Origin: Lutraria lutraria
Lineage: Eukaryota; Mollusca; Bivalvia; Venerida; Mactridae
Length of the DNA: 64,000 nucleotides
Direction: 5' to 3'
NCBI GenBank assembly: GCA_964023205.1
Contig: OZ026835.1
Location: 16,078,414 to 16,142,413, forward strand
Position numbers and translations under genes: made by a program. Position 1 is the first letter of the stretch. Each line of letters starts with the position of its first letter. Of the stretch, positions 15,601-25,934 are shown one piece after another. Under the pieces are notes generated by a model. It was not told where the DNA came from, did no database searches, and was given only the letters and a program-made list of their open reading frames with translations.

Positions 15601-15689
15601 TGAAAGAAGATTTATGTGACAATGTGATCCGTAAAGATGTCATGGGCAGTGACCATTGTCCTATTGTACTTTATATGGCCATTAAATAG
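683..15689 (+). CDS. APEX1: APEX1, DNA-(apurinic or apyrimidinic site) endonuclease 1, nine exons, 335 aa
   Basis: The product cuts DNA 5' of abasic sites in nuclear base-excision repair (exonuclease III/APE1 family). Exons: 683-700, 4410-4454, 6754-6807, 12521-12691, 13320-13518, 13909-13980, 14282-14428, 14797-14977 and 15569-15689. All have GT/AG junctions and matching phases; the sum is 1008 nt including TAG. Residues 1-39 are a Lys-rich, low-complexity N-tail with PKKK-type nuclear localisation signals. The catalytic domain starts near residue 80. It keeps Asn87 (WNING), Glu115 (QETKC), Tyr187 (YVPN), Asp227/Asn229 (GDLNVAH), Asp299 (RLDYF) and Asp324/His325 (GSDHC), equivalent to human N68, E96, Y171, D210/N212, D283 and D308/H309. 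Human redox Cys65 is Ala84 here. Human APE1 has 318 aa. Intron 3 hosts an HGSNAT-like gene. The start is the only ATG that opens the Lys-rich tail and precedes a good donor. Confidence 0.95.
760..985 (+). repeat. Dispersed repeat family A, copy 1
   Basis: First of four related copies in the window (others near 19790, 22655 and 40740). Shared landmarks in order: a GGAACGGAAACTAGT-like start, GCATGGCGGATGTAGAAAAAC, GCATCAAA.CTCATG and GCGAGCGACGGCTAT. Copies are diverged and have no shared open frame, so this is a non-coding interspersed repeat. The class (SINE or MITE) could not be decided. Confidence 0.6.
1133..2444. mobile_element. Non-autonomous DNA element with CAGCG termini and 5-bp target duplication
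   Basis: The 1312-bp element begins CAGCGTTTTT and ends AAAAACGCTG, a perfect 10-bp terminal inverted repeat. It is flanked on both sides by TAATC (1128-1132 and 2445-2449). Both subterminal regions carry several copies of CCCAATTTG or CCCAAT, including a CCCGTTCCCAAT block near each end in the same orientation. This looks like clustered transposase binding sites. No transposase ORF is present. CAG-starting ends and 5-8 bp duplications recall hAT elements, but the assignment is tentative. Confidence 0.65.
2726..3526. mobile_element. Probable retroelement fragment bounded by CTAT repeats
   Basis: The segment starts after a CTATCTATCTATC run near 2729 and ends in GAAATAAATCTATCTATCTAT. A 3' end consisting of AATAAA plus a short tandem repeat is typical of CR1- or Jockey-like LINEs. 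No reverse-transcriptase motif is visible inside, so only a non-coding piece is present. Confidence 0.35.
5930..6470. repeat. Degenerate tandem repeat, units about 120-165 bp
   Basis: GAAACTTCACAGAAG-type motifs recur at 5938, 6103 and 6223, with a weak one at 6380. They are usually preceded by GGAATTCAAT and followed by an AGTA..AGC segment and GCATGC. A second shared block, GAGTTATAACCCTTTGTTTTATA, also repeats. It lies in intron 2 of APEX1 and has no coding frame. Confidence 0.55.
7380..7600 (+). pseudogene. Possible LINE reverse-transcriptase remnant
   Basis: The plus frame reads [19 protein letters not shown] followed by YRTLGLL. This resembles the post-catalytic region of non-LTR reverse transcriptases, where an LG-[VI]-x-[LI]-x..LxW..HI pattern precedes a run of the form K-A-x-R-x-LG. 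Nothing on either side extends it. Chance similarity is possible. Confidence 0.35.
7750..8290. repeat. Diverged tandem duplication, about 258-270 bp period
   Basis: Two units share TTTCGCA.GTTA..TTATA.TAGGGG (about 7785 and 8043) and ATAGTGAAACACCC.GATTTCA (7961 and 8231). The intervening sequence is similar but interrupted by indels. It lies in APEX1 intron 3, upstream of the nested gene. No coding potential is seen. Confidence 0.55.
8695..8840 (-). mobile_element. tRNA-derived SINE remnant
   Basis: Read on the minus strand, this gives GGTTAGGAGCAGTAGTGTTAGGGGTAGACTCC-like text, then GTGGGGTTCAATCCAGTC. That resembles a tRNA D arm, an anticodon-stem region and a GGTTCAATCC B box. The body is too degraded to fold as a tRNA gene. 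It is an inference from B-box similarity only. Confidence 0.4.
9635..11428 (+). CDS. Intronless HGSNAT-like heparan-alpha-glucosaminide N-acetyltransferase, 597 aa
   Basis: By homology this is a lysosomal membrane enzyme that moves acetyl from cytosolic acetyl-CoA onto terminal glucosamine of heparan sulfate. Residues 1-19 look like a signal peptide. A Cys-rich luminal domain follows, then a first helix near residues 149-172 and a multi-helix domain. Family blocks are present: SLDTFRG (209-215), YWYFSH ending in His236 (aligned with the catalytic His269 of human HGSNAT), [24 protein letters not shown] (377-388), [21 protein letters not shown] (497-505) and PGMNSIVVY (538-546). The C-terminus matches the family end, so the ORF is full length (human about 635 aa). 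Human HGSNAT is split into many exons; this copy is one uninterrupted frame inside APEX1 intron 3, suggesting a retrocopy or a lineage that lost its introns. Substrate identity is inferred. Confidence 0.9.
   Translation: MAGFYSLCFMWMLSAACCASIDGQELLITTCPSTKSVKSGINVAFLTVDTANVNSSVILKLISSECYGCGLQDASHIPADNSNCSVILDTRWPMYMAVTNKSNVDMFDESCSESVYRFKENGNYLLSVVERNNKVLCNGPHLMNDPKDSNIAVYATLGILVGVALVWIIVVKVVARTNAVAEDDYSEHTLGPQRNFVEPDSQKKERLKSLDTFRGISLVIMMFVNYGGADYWYFSHSKWNGLTVADLVFPWFIWIMGTAMSFSFNSLAKQNIGKGKIFQKIIGRSILLFLLGFLVSSSSNKNFKKWRLLGVLQRFSLTYILTASIHLCFMISKRVPIGIIFGKWKYVRDITDYWGEWVIQMSLVVVHTCLTFLLPVPGCPTGYLGPGGLADKGNYSNCTGGASGYIDRKVIGDHLMYKHPTCAEIYKTTVPYEPEGILGILTSTFLCFLGLQAGKILLTYPTPTARVKRFLIWSVISGSLSLLLCKASKNDGWIPINKNLWSLSYVLAMASMAFILLTVCYLATDVFKVWTGAPFYYPGMNSIVVYVCHEIFSGPFRRFWVIEPHSHAVFMLINIWDISVWIVLSIYLYHKQIFISV
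12165..12170 (+). terminator. Candidate polyadenylation signal for the HGSNAT-like gene
   Basis: An AATAAA hexamer lies 737 bp after the TAA of the nested gene and before APEX1 exon 4. No cDNA evidence is available. Confidence 0.3.
12235..12475 (-). mobile_element. tRNA-derived SINE, bivalve type
   Basis: The plus strand reads GGGTTTAATGTCA..., GTGATGGAGGAAGATC, then CTTGGGTAGAACAAAC and GAGCCAGCTGGA. It ends in a tRNA-like head in reverse: GGGATTCAAACTCAT ... GACTATAACCACTCTACCA. This order (body, then reversed B box and A box) is the arrangement I know from abundant bivalve SINEs. It abuts the acceptor of APEX1 exon 4. Confidence 0.55.
15385..15535. repeat. Common molluscan interspersed repeat fragment
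   Basis: GAGTTTTACGCCCCTTTTCAACAGT followed by a GTGGACAGTTCACCTTACTATCGTTCC-like segment and CATAAGCAACTGCC resembles a repeat that is very frequent in mollusc genomes (consensus recalled roughly as 'TTTAACGCCGTTTTTCAACAGT'). It sits in the last APEX1 intron just before exon 9. It has no coding capacity. Confidence 0.5.
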
Positions 15690-16166
15690 TCAGAACAGGG
15701 TCAAGGTCAAAATGTGTATTTCTACTTTTTAGAGGAGTTTCTGTGGAAGTTATTTGAACACTTTGGCTTATAAAACTTAAGATCAGTTTTCGATCTCATA
15801 TTTTGTCTTTTGATGTTTATTAGTTTTAAGATCAGATAATAATGATATTATTGATACATTGTTCTGGCAGGATTATTGATCTGAATATGCATTTAGACAT
15901 TAATCAACCAAATTTCTTTGAGAATAGAACTTAGAGCTTGGAGACTGTTCTCAAGTTTTATAACCCCGGGACCTGTGGACAGTGGTTATGAATTCCTAAT
16001 TACAAAGTTCTGATTGATGTTCCATTTGGCTCTTGAATTTGTGTACGAAATACAATTTATTTTTCATTTAACACATTTCGACATAATTAAGATATGTTTG
16101 TTTTCATTCTGGTGCTATAAATCATGTGTATAGTTGATAACTATTGTTACATAACTTGAGGACAAC

Positions 16167-16172
16167 AATAAA
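16167..16172 (+). terminator. Candidate APEX1 polyadenylation signal
   Basis: AATAAA lies 478 bp after the APEX1 stop codon. A second AATAAA at 18155-18160 is a possible distal signal. No transcript data. Confidence 0.3.
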
Positions 16173-17382
16173 TCTCAGCCAAGTTCTTACCCTCAAAGTT
16201 ATAATTATCATTTTTTTATTGTCAAGTCCTATCTTAATGCTAAAAATCAACCTTAAGCATGGAGCATAATACAATCATTTAAAAGCTCACATTTTACAAA
16301 TATATGTATTTGACATTTGCGCACACTTAATGAATTAAATCACCAATTATAATGATATCATATTTCATTAAATTTTGAATCTGCCAGACTTTTGATAATA
16401 AATTTAATTAAAGTTTATGTGAAAAATATGCAGTGATTGATTCTGTTCACTAGTAGTAGTTGATATGTTGTATTTGTGTAGTGTAGCATAACATTATAAT
16501 ATGTTCTTTGAAATATGTTTACATGCACGACCACTGTTATGAGTGAAGCCTTCTCATTAAGTATTGATAAAATTTGGTAAAATTGTGTAACATATAGAAA
16601 GGAGTCCTTTATGAGCTAGTGGAAGAATTGTTTGGCAACTATTTTTTGTATATCTGTATTCAGTGTATTGTATCATGAAACTTGTTTAAATGTTATCTTG
16701 TAATGATTAGTTGTTAGATTTTGATAGACTTAGTTATGTTGTAATGGTAATTTGCATTCCTATGACAACTGTTCATATATTGTGTGAACAATACCAGCAT
16801 TATGTTGAAACAATATTTCATTTTCATGATTCAATTCTGTTCATCTTGTTTACTCTATCACGATAAAACATATAAGAATTATTGGCATCTAATTTAACAT
16901 TAAGATGTTGGAGAGTTGTACTGTATGCTTTGATGAAGAAAGTACGTTGTTGTATGAGTTTATTTCTGTTTGTCTGTAGATTTCATAATTTTTTACACAT
17001 TTAATATTTCGTTATCAGGTATGTAACTGAACTCATGGTTTGATAAGGAATCTCTAATTGTATGGATGTTTATTTCTATACCTGAACCTTATATTGTACA
17101 GATCTTCATTGTATACATAGTTTTACATTCATGATTTCATTACTGAAACAATCTTTAAAATGATTTATAAACATCTTCATGTGAAAGATTTTTTCTTGAA
17201 TGATTTATTAAAAAGTTTTAGGAAAATGAATCTCTACCTAAATTGATTGTGTCATTAAATGATATAGTACTCAGTATGAACTGTTTTTTCTTGCTTTTGA
17301 TAGAATTACTCCTAAATGGTTCAACTATAATTTTTTTTTTTTTGTTATCAAATTGTTATACATATACTTTAAAATTATATAT

Positions 17383-17640
17383 AAGGGGGCCACTGTGGTG
17401 TAGTGATTGTACCTGACTAGTAATCTGAATCACTAGCTCTCACTGCTGTGAATTTGAATTCTAGCTGGGATGAGACAAACATCGTATGTGAGGAAGACTT
17501 CTGGCTATATTATGGTATGTCACGGATTCTACCCATGTCTGCACCCGGCGTCTTTCTCCGCTCTAAAGATAAGAGAAGTGTCAAATGACACTGGCTGTTG
17601 TTGAGACATTAACTCTCAGAGAAAAGAAAGCAAACATTGT
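17383..17640 (+). mobile_element. tRNA-derived SINE
   Basis: The head reads GGGGCCACTGTGGTGTAGTGATTGTACC (A-box-like TGGTGTAGTGATT), followed by CTGACTAGTAATCTGAATCA and GTGAATTTGAATTCTAGCTG, a weak B box. The body contains CCCGGCGTCTTTCTCCGCTC and GTGTCAAATGACACTGGC. It lies downstream of APEX1. Confidence 0.5.
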
Positions 17641-18179
17641 ATATATGATCATTTATCACACATTTATCAATGTGAACCATTACATTACACAAGCATATTA
17701 TATTTAGTGTGAATGATAATAAAGACATCATTAAAATAATGCATTTGCAGTAAAGCTACCTACTTACTAAAGAAGGCTCTTACCAACTTTTTTTGCCTCT
17801 TTTTCATTAGAAAGTAGCATTCTGATAAATATTTCGGGTATACAAATCTTATCTACCTATCTATCCACTGAAAATTACTGGGTAAGGTTACCACAAACAA
17901 ATATTTCTTAAGGATAGCCTTGTGTCATACTGTTTTAATTTTTCTTGGAATGAACTGCTGACTTGGTTACTTAATTGGATAATTATTGTTGTATTGAACT
18001 TTTTTGTAGATTGTATTATAAGGTAGGTTTAATAGCTAAATTTTGTACACCATGTTTTAGTAGATTTATATGTGTTTTTTTCTCAAACTGTTGATGATAT
18101 TTTTTGTCTGTTTAGCAAAATTGTAGTTAATCATTATTGTAATTGTGTTTTATTAATAAACTTAATGAAATTGAAACTT

Positions 18180-19780
18180 GTTTTATAGTTGTATTAAGAC
18201 TTTACATTTCAATATTTGTATGAGTCAAATAATGGTCCCTATTCTAGACAGTCTTGTTTGTTTATAATTTGTTAATGTCACCTGTTTTATTGCATTGTGA
18301 TTGAGCAGCTTTAACCCTCAGAAAACTGAATGGACCCTGGTAAGAATCTGTACTTATGTATGTAGCTCCAGATTAGAATGTATCAATACATGTACATTAT
18401 TTGCACCAAACGATATTACCAAGAGGAAACAGGTTGAGAGAAATCAAGGTGCACATATTATTAGACCCATGAAACGTCCCAAGGATACAAAATAAACCAT
18501 GTCCTCTGATATGATATATTGGACCTGGGACCAATAAAAACACTTATATGTTGGTCTCAGCTTGGAAAGCTTTAATGACGAAGTTTCAATTGTTCCCAAA
18601 ATTACATTTGACTCTATAGTTGTATCAATACATGTACACTTCTGTAATAATTGTGCTATAATGTACTTTAATGTCCAGAACGTATTGTATCGTTGCACAG
18701 ACCTGTACTTAAATATGTCAACCAAAACATTACATTTCAATTTGATAGCATGACATCACCTGCCCACCTGGTCATGCATTATCAACCATTTTGAAAGCAC
18801 GATTTCATCATTGATACCAGAACAGGTTAGATATCGTTCGCTGACAGACGTACCATCTTAACATTTGGAAGCTATTGTTCTTTATCATATTTCTTTAATC
18901 AAGTTTATGTGTCATATAAAATATATCCTCTAGATAGAGTTGACTACTACTATGTGACATAAACATATCAACATACATCAACATCCAGGTTGTTACAACT
19001 GATATTCACGTTTTTTATGAAACCATGCAGAGACATAGATATATAATGAGACATAGGCAACTTGAAATATCACGTGCGAGTGTGACAACATTTTGTATAC
19101 TTTCTGTAGCAGGTAAAACTAAAAAAAACAAATAACATACATGTACATATATATTATACATTTTCTGAACATTTAAACATTTGACCTCTGCTGGATATAT
19201 TATCTCAGTTAGTTTTTAGCTGTAACCACAGAAATGCAATCGGCCGAAAAATTGTTGCCACTAGAATTTAAAAAAAAAATGACTGAAGTAGGTACTAGTA
19301 ATATAAACAGGGGTGTAATAAAACTATCAGTCAAAATTGATTTTTGAAAAACTCAGTAGCAATAGTTTAAATAATAATAACTTTCAGGAAATGTATGTAT
19401 GTGATATCAATAGGTAAGATGTTTTACTTGCTACAAAATCAGCATTTTTTGGGAAAGTAGTAGTCGCACGCAATATTACATCGGTAATAACTAAAGTTGA
19501 TTATCTCTTATCTATGTCTCTGGTGAAACAGATATAGCCCGGTGATGAGACGATCTGATAACCAGTCCAACCAGTTCATATCAGCGTGACAGTGAATGAC
19601 TTATTACTATTTTATTGACCAAAATCGTGGTCAATCCATGTCCAAGCATTAAAGTGTCCAATACCGGTCAAAGCATTTGTATATACCATGGACGTCACGT
19701 AGGTGAATATTTTTTAATTAATCACAAGTTATAATAGTGCATCCGAGTTTGCTTTTTTATTTTTCTAGTTTCACGGTATG
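18180..19780. other. Intergenic stretch without recognised gene
   Basis: AT-rich sequence between APEX1 and the next repeat. Short open frames (18301, 18444, 18562) show no motifs, no signal peptide and no flanking splice sites. Nothing functional is seen. Confidence 0.5.
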
Positions 19781-19995
19781 TCTTACGACGAACTGTCGAA
19801 ATTAGTTGCTTACAGAAACATGGAACGGAAACCAGTATTATATTTGCATGGCGGATGGAGGTACAATTAAAGCAGTACTTTGTGCCGCATCAAAATCCAT
19901 GCGCCCAGAGCAGTGGAAAGTCGTATCGTATCGTTCAGCTTCCAAACATTGGGTCGTGGTACAGTATTTTAGTGTTCATTGTCCAATGAAAACAC
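19780..19995 (+). repeat. Dispersed repeat family A, copy 2
   Basis: ACATGGAACGGAAACCAGT, GCATGGCGGATGGAGGTAC, GTACTTTGTGCCGCATCAAA and ATCGTTCAGCTTCCAAAC align in order with the copies near 22655 and 40740. It lies just downstream of the 3' end of the Met/Gly-rich gene. Its 102-aa frame is not shared by other copies. Confidence 0.6.
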
Positions 19996-20415
19996 ACGCC
20001 CATAACTTCTGTGATTTATCAGAATTATTTCACACGAGAGGAAGATGTCCAATTAGCGTACGGAAAGGTTTAATGTTAATTATACATTTAGGTATATGTC
20101 TGAGGTTCACTTAATCAGTAAAAAGCTCAACAAGTCGCAGTATGACCCTTGGCTGTTGTGTGACTTTATACCGAGCAAAATATACCATTTCTCAATATTT
20201 CCTGGTAAGATAGATCATAGAATACATTATATTGAACATAAAACACCAGGACCTCGTTTGATATCTTCATTAATTAATAGTGTTATATCGGAACAGTTTT
20301 CAATGTTTCTTCTTACTTCAACTTGAACACAAGGTCAGACCATTGTGGAGGTTTGAAGTCCAGAACTTCAGACCTATACCAATACAGAACATGAAAATAC
20401 TGCAGTTTAAATATA

Positions 20416-20421
20416 TTTATT
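20416..20421 (-). terminator. Candidate polyadenylation signal of the Met/Gly-rich gene
   Basis: On the minus strand an AATAAA lies about 280 bp after the stop at 20698. Confidence 0.35.
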
Positions 20422-20697
20422 GATGATATATTCAATGATACAGTTTTCGATTGCAAAATATCTAACATCATTATATATATATATATATTATGTAGCTTAC
20501 ACTGACAAGATACACTGATGTTGTTTTGCATTACTCACAAGCAATGTACTCAAATCTTGAATGAAATGAAACATTATGATTAACACAATTATTCAGCTAC
20601 AAAACTGTCCATTTAAGTGTCTAAGAATTCTATGTCTTGTATGCAGTTTCTCACAAATTACAAAGAATGTATGTAACTGTATAGAGATGCTATGCTG

Positions 20698-22298
20698 TTA
20701 CCAGCCGCCTCCCATACCTTCAAATCCTCCCATCGCCCCACCTCCCATCATTGCCCCCATATTGCCCATTCTACCCATACCACCCATTCCGCTCATACCA
20801 CCCATTCCGCTCATACCACCCATTCCTCCCATATCGCCCATTCCGCTCATACCTCCCATACCTCCCATTCCGCTCATACCTCCCATTCCGCCCATACCGC
20901 CCATATTGCCCTCTGGCGCGTCTCCAGACATCATTTGTTGGAACATGGTCATCATTCTATTTTGACCACCTCGCTGACCACCTCGACTTGATCCAGATCC
21001 ACCAAACATACTGGACATATCTGTTACCATTTTGGTTATGGAATCAGCAAATGTTGTAGGTGCCGCTCCCCCTGTACCAGAAGTCCCTGTACTCGGTGAG
21101 TTCATAAAAGCGTTCACGTACTTCATCACATTGCTCCCTCCAGTCTGTCCTTGTACTAGTCAAAAGACGAAATAATTATAAAATTCGGTTATGTTACTTG
21201 TGCCCTGTAGAAACACACAATACTTTAATGAGTATATCGCTCTATCTGACAGTTCCATTAGTATTGGCAGAATGAGTGTCTGTATGTTATAAGAATCATG
21301 CACAAGCACCCAGATTAAAATAAAAATATTTGAATTAAGCTACCTGAAAATTGTGATAAGCAACTATGAATTAAAATGAATGGGAGACTGCTTGAAAATT
21401 AAAATCAACAAGTTTAATCATGTATAGTTTTTCTCTTTTCCAACTTGAAGGTAAAATACGTTGTTGTTTATGATTCTTTATGAAAAAGTGTGGGATGTTT
21501 GAATTTACCAAACGCTGCTGGAATCGTTAAATATTGATATACATGTACATTTATAAAATGCTAGGGAACACTTTATTCCAATCACTTTTAACAATCATAT
21601 GTTTGTTAAATTACAGGAACAGTTCTTGTTTAAACCACTTTGAGGAAACACTTTAAGGTTATGAAGACAATGACTGACTTTACAGTTTATGAAATTTATG
21701 AAGCTTTTCTTTTGTAAATTTTAAAAGTAATAGAGCAACGGGGAAGCAGGCATTTATTGGATAAAATCGTTTAAACAAACGCATCGAGGGTTCAACGCAA
21801 GAGTGTCGTAACTCATATTGAAATAAGAAGAAGTTACGATAGTGTTGCGCTGAGCCCTCAGCATGTTAACGAATTTTGACGCTAATTATAAAAAAAATGT
21901 TTAAATCGTTACTGTGTAAATGTTATATAGTATCAATTAGATAAGGCTAATTTAAACAAATCAAAAGAAACTGATTAACTATACAATGAAGACTGAATTT
22001 AATTTGTATACCATTATATTTAATTAAACTTCAAGAAATCTACCAAATATGTATATAAATCGTTCAAATAGCTCCATATATATAACGGATTTTCTCATCT
22101 TCTTTGAACATTAAATTGTGTTTTTTTTTGTCATTTCGATAGATAATGCCACACTATATATTTTATAACTCAATTTAAACAAATACACAAAGTTCTAAAT
22201 ATACTAAATGTTGAACAATGATAAAACTAAATAAAAGACTTACCATAACTGATAACAGTCACACTGAAGAAAATAGCGATGAAATTAAGCTTGGCCAT
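20698..22298 (-). CDS. Small secreted Met/Gly-rich protein, two exons, 170 aa
   Basis: Exon 1 (22298-22244) encodes MAKLNFIAIFFSVTVISY, a clear signal peptide, and ends on phase 1 at a GTAAGT donor. Exon 2 (21155-20698) opens after a CTAG acceptor and completes a Val codon. It continues QGQTGGSN, then a short mixed region with FADSITKMV.DMSSMFGGSG, an RGGQRGGQNR basic patch and MMTMFQQMMSGD. The rest, about 70 residues, is a GGM/SGM/GDM-type repeat ending in GMGGGW. The mature protein is almost only Gly, Met, Ser and a few charged residues, and no Cys is seen. Secreted Gly/Met-rich proteins occur among mollusc shell-matrix and adhesive proteins; that role is a guess from composition. The family was not identified. 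Confidence 0.8.
20745..20925 (-). repeat. Coding tandem repeat, GGN-ATG units
   Basis: The 3' part of exon 2 of the Met/Gly-rich gene is built from 6-bp and 15-bp units of the form GGCATG / GGAATGAGCGGTATG, giving MGGMGGM and SGMGGM peptides. Such repeats tend to vary in length; proline-rich frames on the opposite strand are shadows of it. Confidence 0.75.
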
Positions 22299-22376
22299 GA
22301 TCAGCACGTACTATGGAAAGATCGTTACAGAATCAAGTCAGGTGTTAGACTGGTAAAGAAGAACATTAGCACGGCG

Positions 22377-22382
22377 TTTATA
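22377..22382 (-). promoter_or_regulatory. TATA box candidate for the Met/Gly-rich gene
   Basis: Read on the minus strand, GCGTATAAACGCC lies 79 bp upstream of the ATG at 22298. That would place transcription start near 22350 and give a 5' leader of about 50 nt. It sits in a short GC-rich island within AT-rich DNA. Confidence 0.45.
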
Positions 22383-22654
22383 CGCGCATTAACGCCATTG
22401 ATAAGTTGATAACCTCCTAAATTACATAATTTATAATAGTACATTTATTCTTAAAAATATCATTAACACGTCAAAGTTATATCCAGACATACGTATTTAT
22501 GGCAACTGCCTAATTGTATTGCCACGTGATGCTTGCGAAAAATAATCAGCTCAACAAGACTGGATATAGGAACGTAGGCCTATAGTGACGCCTGCGACCA
22601 CTATTCGTACTTACATTGGTCGTAAGTGGCTCTAAACAAAAAGTAAGACTTACA

Positions 22655-22870
22655 ATGTAAAATCAAAGTACTGAAAGAAAATTGAACTTACATAGACTTG
22701 TTCTGCAACATGGAATGGGAACTAGTTTTACAATTGCATGGCGGTTGTAGAAAAACGTAGTACTTTGGTTCGCATCAAAACTCATGCGTGGCGAGCGAGT
22801 GACGGCTATAGAAAGATGAACTATCGTTCAGTTTCCAAAAACTATAAGAAATTCAATCAAAGACTATAGC
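22655..22870 (+). repeat. Dispersed repeat family A, copy 3
   Basis: The best-preserved copy. It contains ATCAAAGTACTGAAAG, ACATGGAATGGGAACTAGT, GCATGGCGG.TGTAGAAAAAC, GTAGTACTTTGG, GCATCAAAACTCATGCG, GCGAGCGAGTGACGGCTAT and GAACTATCGTTCAG. Together with copy 2 it brackets the Met/Gly-rich gene. Confidence 0.65.
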
Positions 22871-23452
22871 TAGGGAGAAGGCGTACTTATATAAAGCCTC
22901 AAAGAATGTGCTGTTACGGAATAATCTTAGATACATTACATATAGTTGAACACTGTTTATACAATAAATAATGAAATTCCATATTAGCAAACCTGATAAA
23001 AACAAATCAGTTAAAATACATTTAAATTATATAAAACAAATTATATTGTGACAGTGTGATATTTTATACATTTATTCAGTCAATACTTTATTCGCTCAAC
23101 ACTTTAAAATAACAACATACAGCAATCAAGATAATCCTATATAAGATCTATTCATTAAATTTTCATGTTTTCAGTGAGCGAAATTCACCTTTCTTCCACT
23201 AATCAACACTTTATTTGTAAGATTTTTTACCATGATTTATCAGTCAGATGGTTATACTTTCCCACTTGAAGGCTGGTTTTTGTATTGTCATGAAAATATA
23301 TTGAAACATATTTTACAGTTATCATCTTTAACCCCACCCCTTACCGGAAACCCAGGGAAACAACAATATCTCAACAACACATCCGGCAACAATATACTCC
23401 AACATAATTAAGTATTTAGAAAAATTGTACTTCACTGTGTGAACGAATATGT

Positions 23453-23525
23453 GGTTCCGTAGTGTAGTGGTTATCACGTCTGCTTTACACGCAGAAGGTC
23501 CTGGGTTCGAGCCCCAGCGGAACCA
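23453..23525 (+). tRNA. tRNA-Val (TAC)
   Basis: A 73-nt cloverleaf. The acceptor stem GGTTCCG pairs with CGGAACC and is followed by discriminator A. The A box is TAGTGTAGTGGTTATCAC. The anticodon stem TCTGC/GCAGA encloses loop TTTACAC with anticodon TAC. The T arm contains GGTTCGAGCC. There is no intron and no encoded CCA. All stems pair, which favours a functional gene over a SINE head. Confidence 0.95.
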
Positions 23526-24920
23526 TATGTTTTAATGGCGACTAGTTTTTTTTGCTTTAATGAATCACCAAACTTAGTATAGTTTATCATAAATATTATG
23601 GTACTCATTTTTTATTTTGACCGTTTAGTAAAAAAGTCTGGATGGTGTAGTCGTAGCTTTTGGAAAGATAGCGATATTTTGATATTTTTGAACAATTTAT
23701 ACAGCAACCATATTTCAAGAAGAAAATGCTAGGTTTCCTGTCAATCATAAAACATCTTAACTGCACAGTGTGTTACCCGTACGAAAAGCATAATTAAATT
23801 GTAATTATGAACGCCTTATTATTACACAGCGTACAATTCTGTCACGTAAATGCAGTTAATATGTCAACTATACGTATTTGTATCAACATGTTTATTGTGA
23901 GGTCATAGAATGAGATGAACTGTACTTTTAAAAATGCATACACGTAACAGCAGTGAACGACATTGGAATACAAAGTGTGTTGCTGGTTAAATTCACATTG
24001 TTGTTCTTGAAGTTCGAGACCATTGGTGTTCAGATAGGTGCATTATTAGCAATTATAGCAATGATAAATTAATACCCAGTCTGTAAAATAGGTTCATTCA
24101 AGATGTACGAATGTACGGTTTACGAAAACTTCTCCAATAATACTATGTACTATTTAATCTATTTTTTTCACCCTTTATTTCACCTCATTATGAACTCGCG
24201 TACTTATAATCATTAAATCGTTGGCAGTTACTAGTACTCTAAAGTAGCTCATCAAAATGACAAAGGTAAGGTACTTATATCTGTTCTGTACTGATTTGTT
24301 GATCATTAGTGACCTAATGAATCATGATACAACGATACTAGTCGGTCAAATATACTCTCATAAATACGTACATTGTTTCTATTTATGCGAATTAATGACA
24401 GTACAAATGTACGGGGAAAATAGCTCAAAGGAATGTCGATCACTGATGTTGGAAAATCTCATGGTAAATCATATACTATAACCTATAAAAATGATTAACA
24501 TTTACACAATCTTCCCGTCCTATTTTAAGATAATAATTTTTGGAGTTAGAATCCTAATACATTAAAATGAAATAAGAATAAAGAATGTTTTAAATGAAAA
24601 TATTTTTTTATTCTGTACAGTTTCTGTAACATCAGCGCCAAAATAAAAAAATACACTGGCTTCCAGCTGTACCCAAAGCATATGGCGCGAATGATACACA
24701 AAACTGTACAGAATACAAAAAAAAATGACAGCTTTACATGGAAAATACGCATTTTTTCCGCATAGCAGATTCTTTTCTCCTGACTTCGTATAAAAAAATA
24801 CTTCCTGCAATACCCAGTTGTGATGTCAAAAGTAACGTGGGTTATCCACACATTTGTCTGTAAGTGACAGCGTATAGATAAATATAACGACATGTACTAA
24901 AAATAAACTTGGCAAAATCT

Positions 24921-25002
24921 AGCACGAGTGGGGTTCGAACCCACGCGGACATTTGTCCATTGGAACTTAAGTCCAACGCCTTAACCACTCGGCCATCGTG
25001 CT
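24921..25002 (-). tRNA. tRNA-Leu (TAA)
   Basis: An 82-nt class II tRNA on the minus strand. Acceptor AGCACGA pairs with TCGTGCT. D arm GGCCGAGTGGTTAAGGC. Anticodon stem TTGGA/TCCAA with loop CTTAAGT (anticodon TAA). A long variable arm contains GGACAAATGTCC, and the T arm is GTGGGTTCGAACCCCAC. No intron. A TTTT run lies a few bases downstream on the minus strand. Confidence 0.95.
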
Positions 25003-25934
25003 GGTGTTCTTGTGCACTTATAATGCACATTAATATAAGTATAATTAAGATTTATCAAGATAACCGTCGCATGGTTATAGCATGTGATAACAGAAACATT
25101 TTAAGCGATAACAATAACACCATCTGAATGGTTTCATTATTTTTATGGCTTATTGTTTGATAACAATGCAACTGTCATATATGTAAATGTTGACAACTTC
25201 CATGAACATGCAGATGGATCTGCAAGTTGTTTGAATGATTTGTTTACACTAGACGAGGTTAAAATGTCTATATCTAAACTTACTATTGGTAAAAGTTGCG
25301 GCATTGATGGTATACCGACTGATAGCTCAATATTTAATTTAATACTTCAGACTGGTTGTTTTCCTTCTTCGTGGGGAACCAGTATTATTACACCAACACA
25401 TAAGTCTGGTCCTACTAATACGCCTGGTAACTATATAGGAATTTCAATTAGAAATACCATGTATAAAATATTTTCTGGTGTTGTGAATAATAGATTTTAT
25501 AAATTGGGATGAAGATAACAAAAAAATTGATGAATCACAGGCCGGTTTCCGAAGAGGTTATTCGGCTGTTGACAATATTTTCTGCTTGCAAGCTATTATC
25601 CAGAAATATCTTTCTAAACAGAGGGGTCGTTTTTATTGCTTATATGTTGACTTTTGTAAAGCATTTGATAAAATTAACCATGGCCGTTTATTTTTGTCCC
25701 TGAAGAAAAAAGGTAATTTTCTAAGAGTTCTTAAAGCAATATGTATTCATTTAAATTCTTGCATTAAGGTATCAACTGATAGTGTAACCGAATATTTTCC
25801 ATGTAATATAGGAACACGTCAGGGTGATAAGACAAGCACAACAATTTTCGATGTATTTATAGATGAGTTGTCTAGCTTTTTGAGAGAACAATGTAACTCT
25901 GGTATTTTTATTACACCTGAAATTCAGGATATTG

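Noticed and set aside
20576..21059. Proline/His/Tyr-rich frames on the plus strand
   Set aside because: They are antisense shadows of the Met/Gly codon repeat of the spliced minus-strand gene, which has a signal-peptide exon.
24842..25030. Short frame containing DGRVVKALDLSSNGQMSAWVR
   Set aside because: It is a translation of the tRNA-Leu gene, a familiar false ORF.
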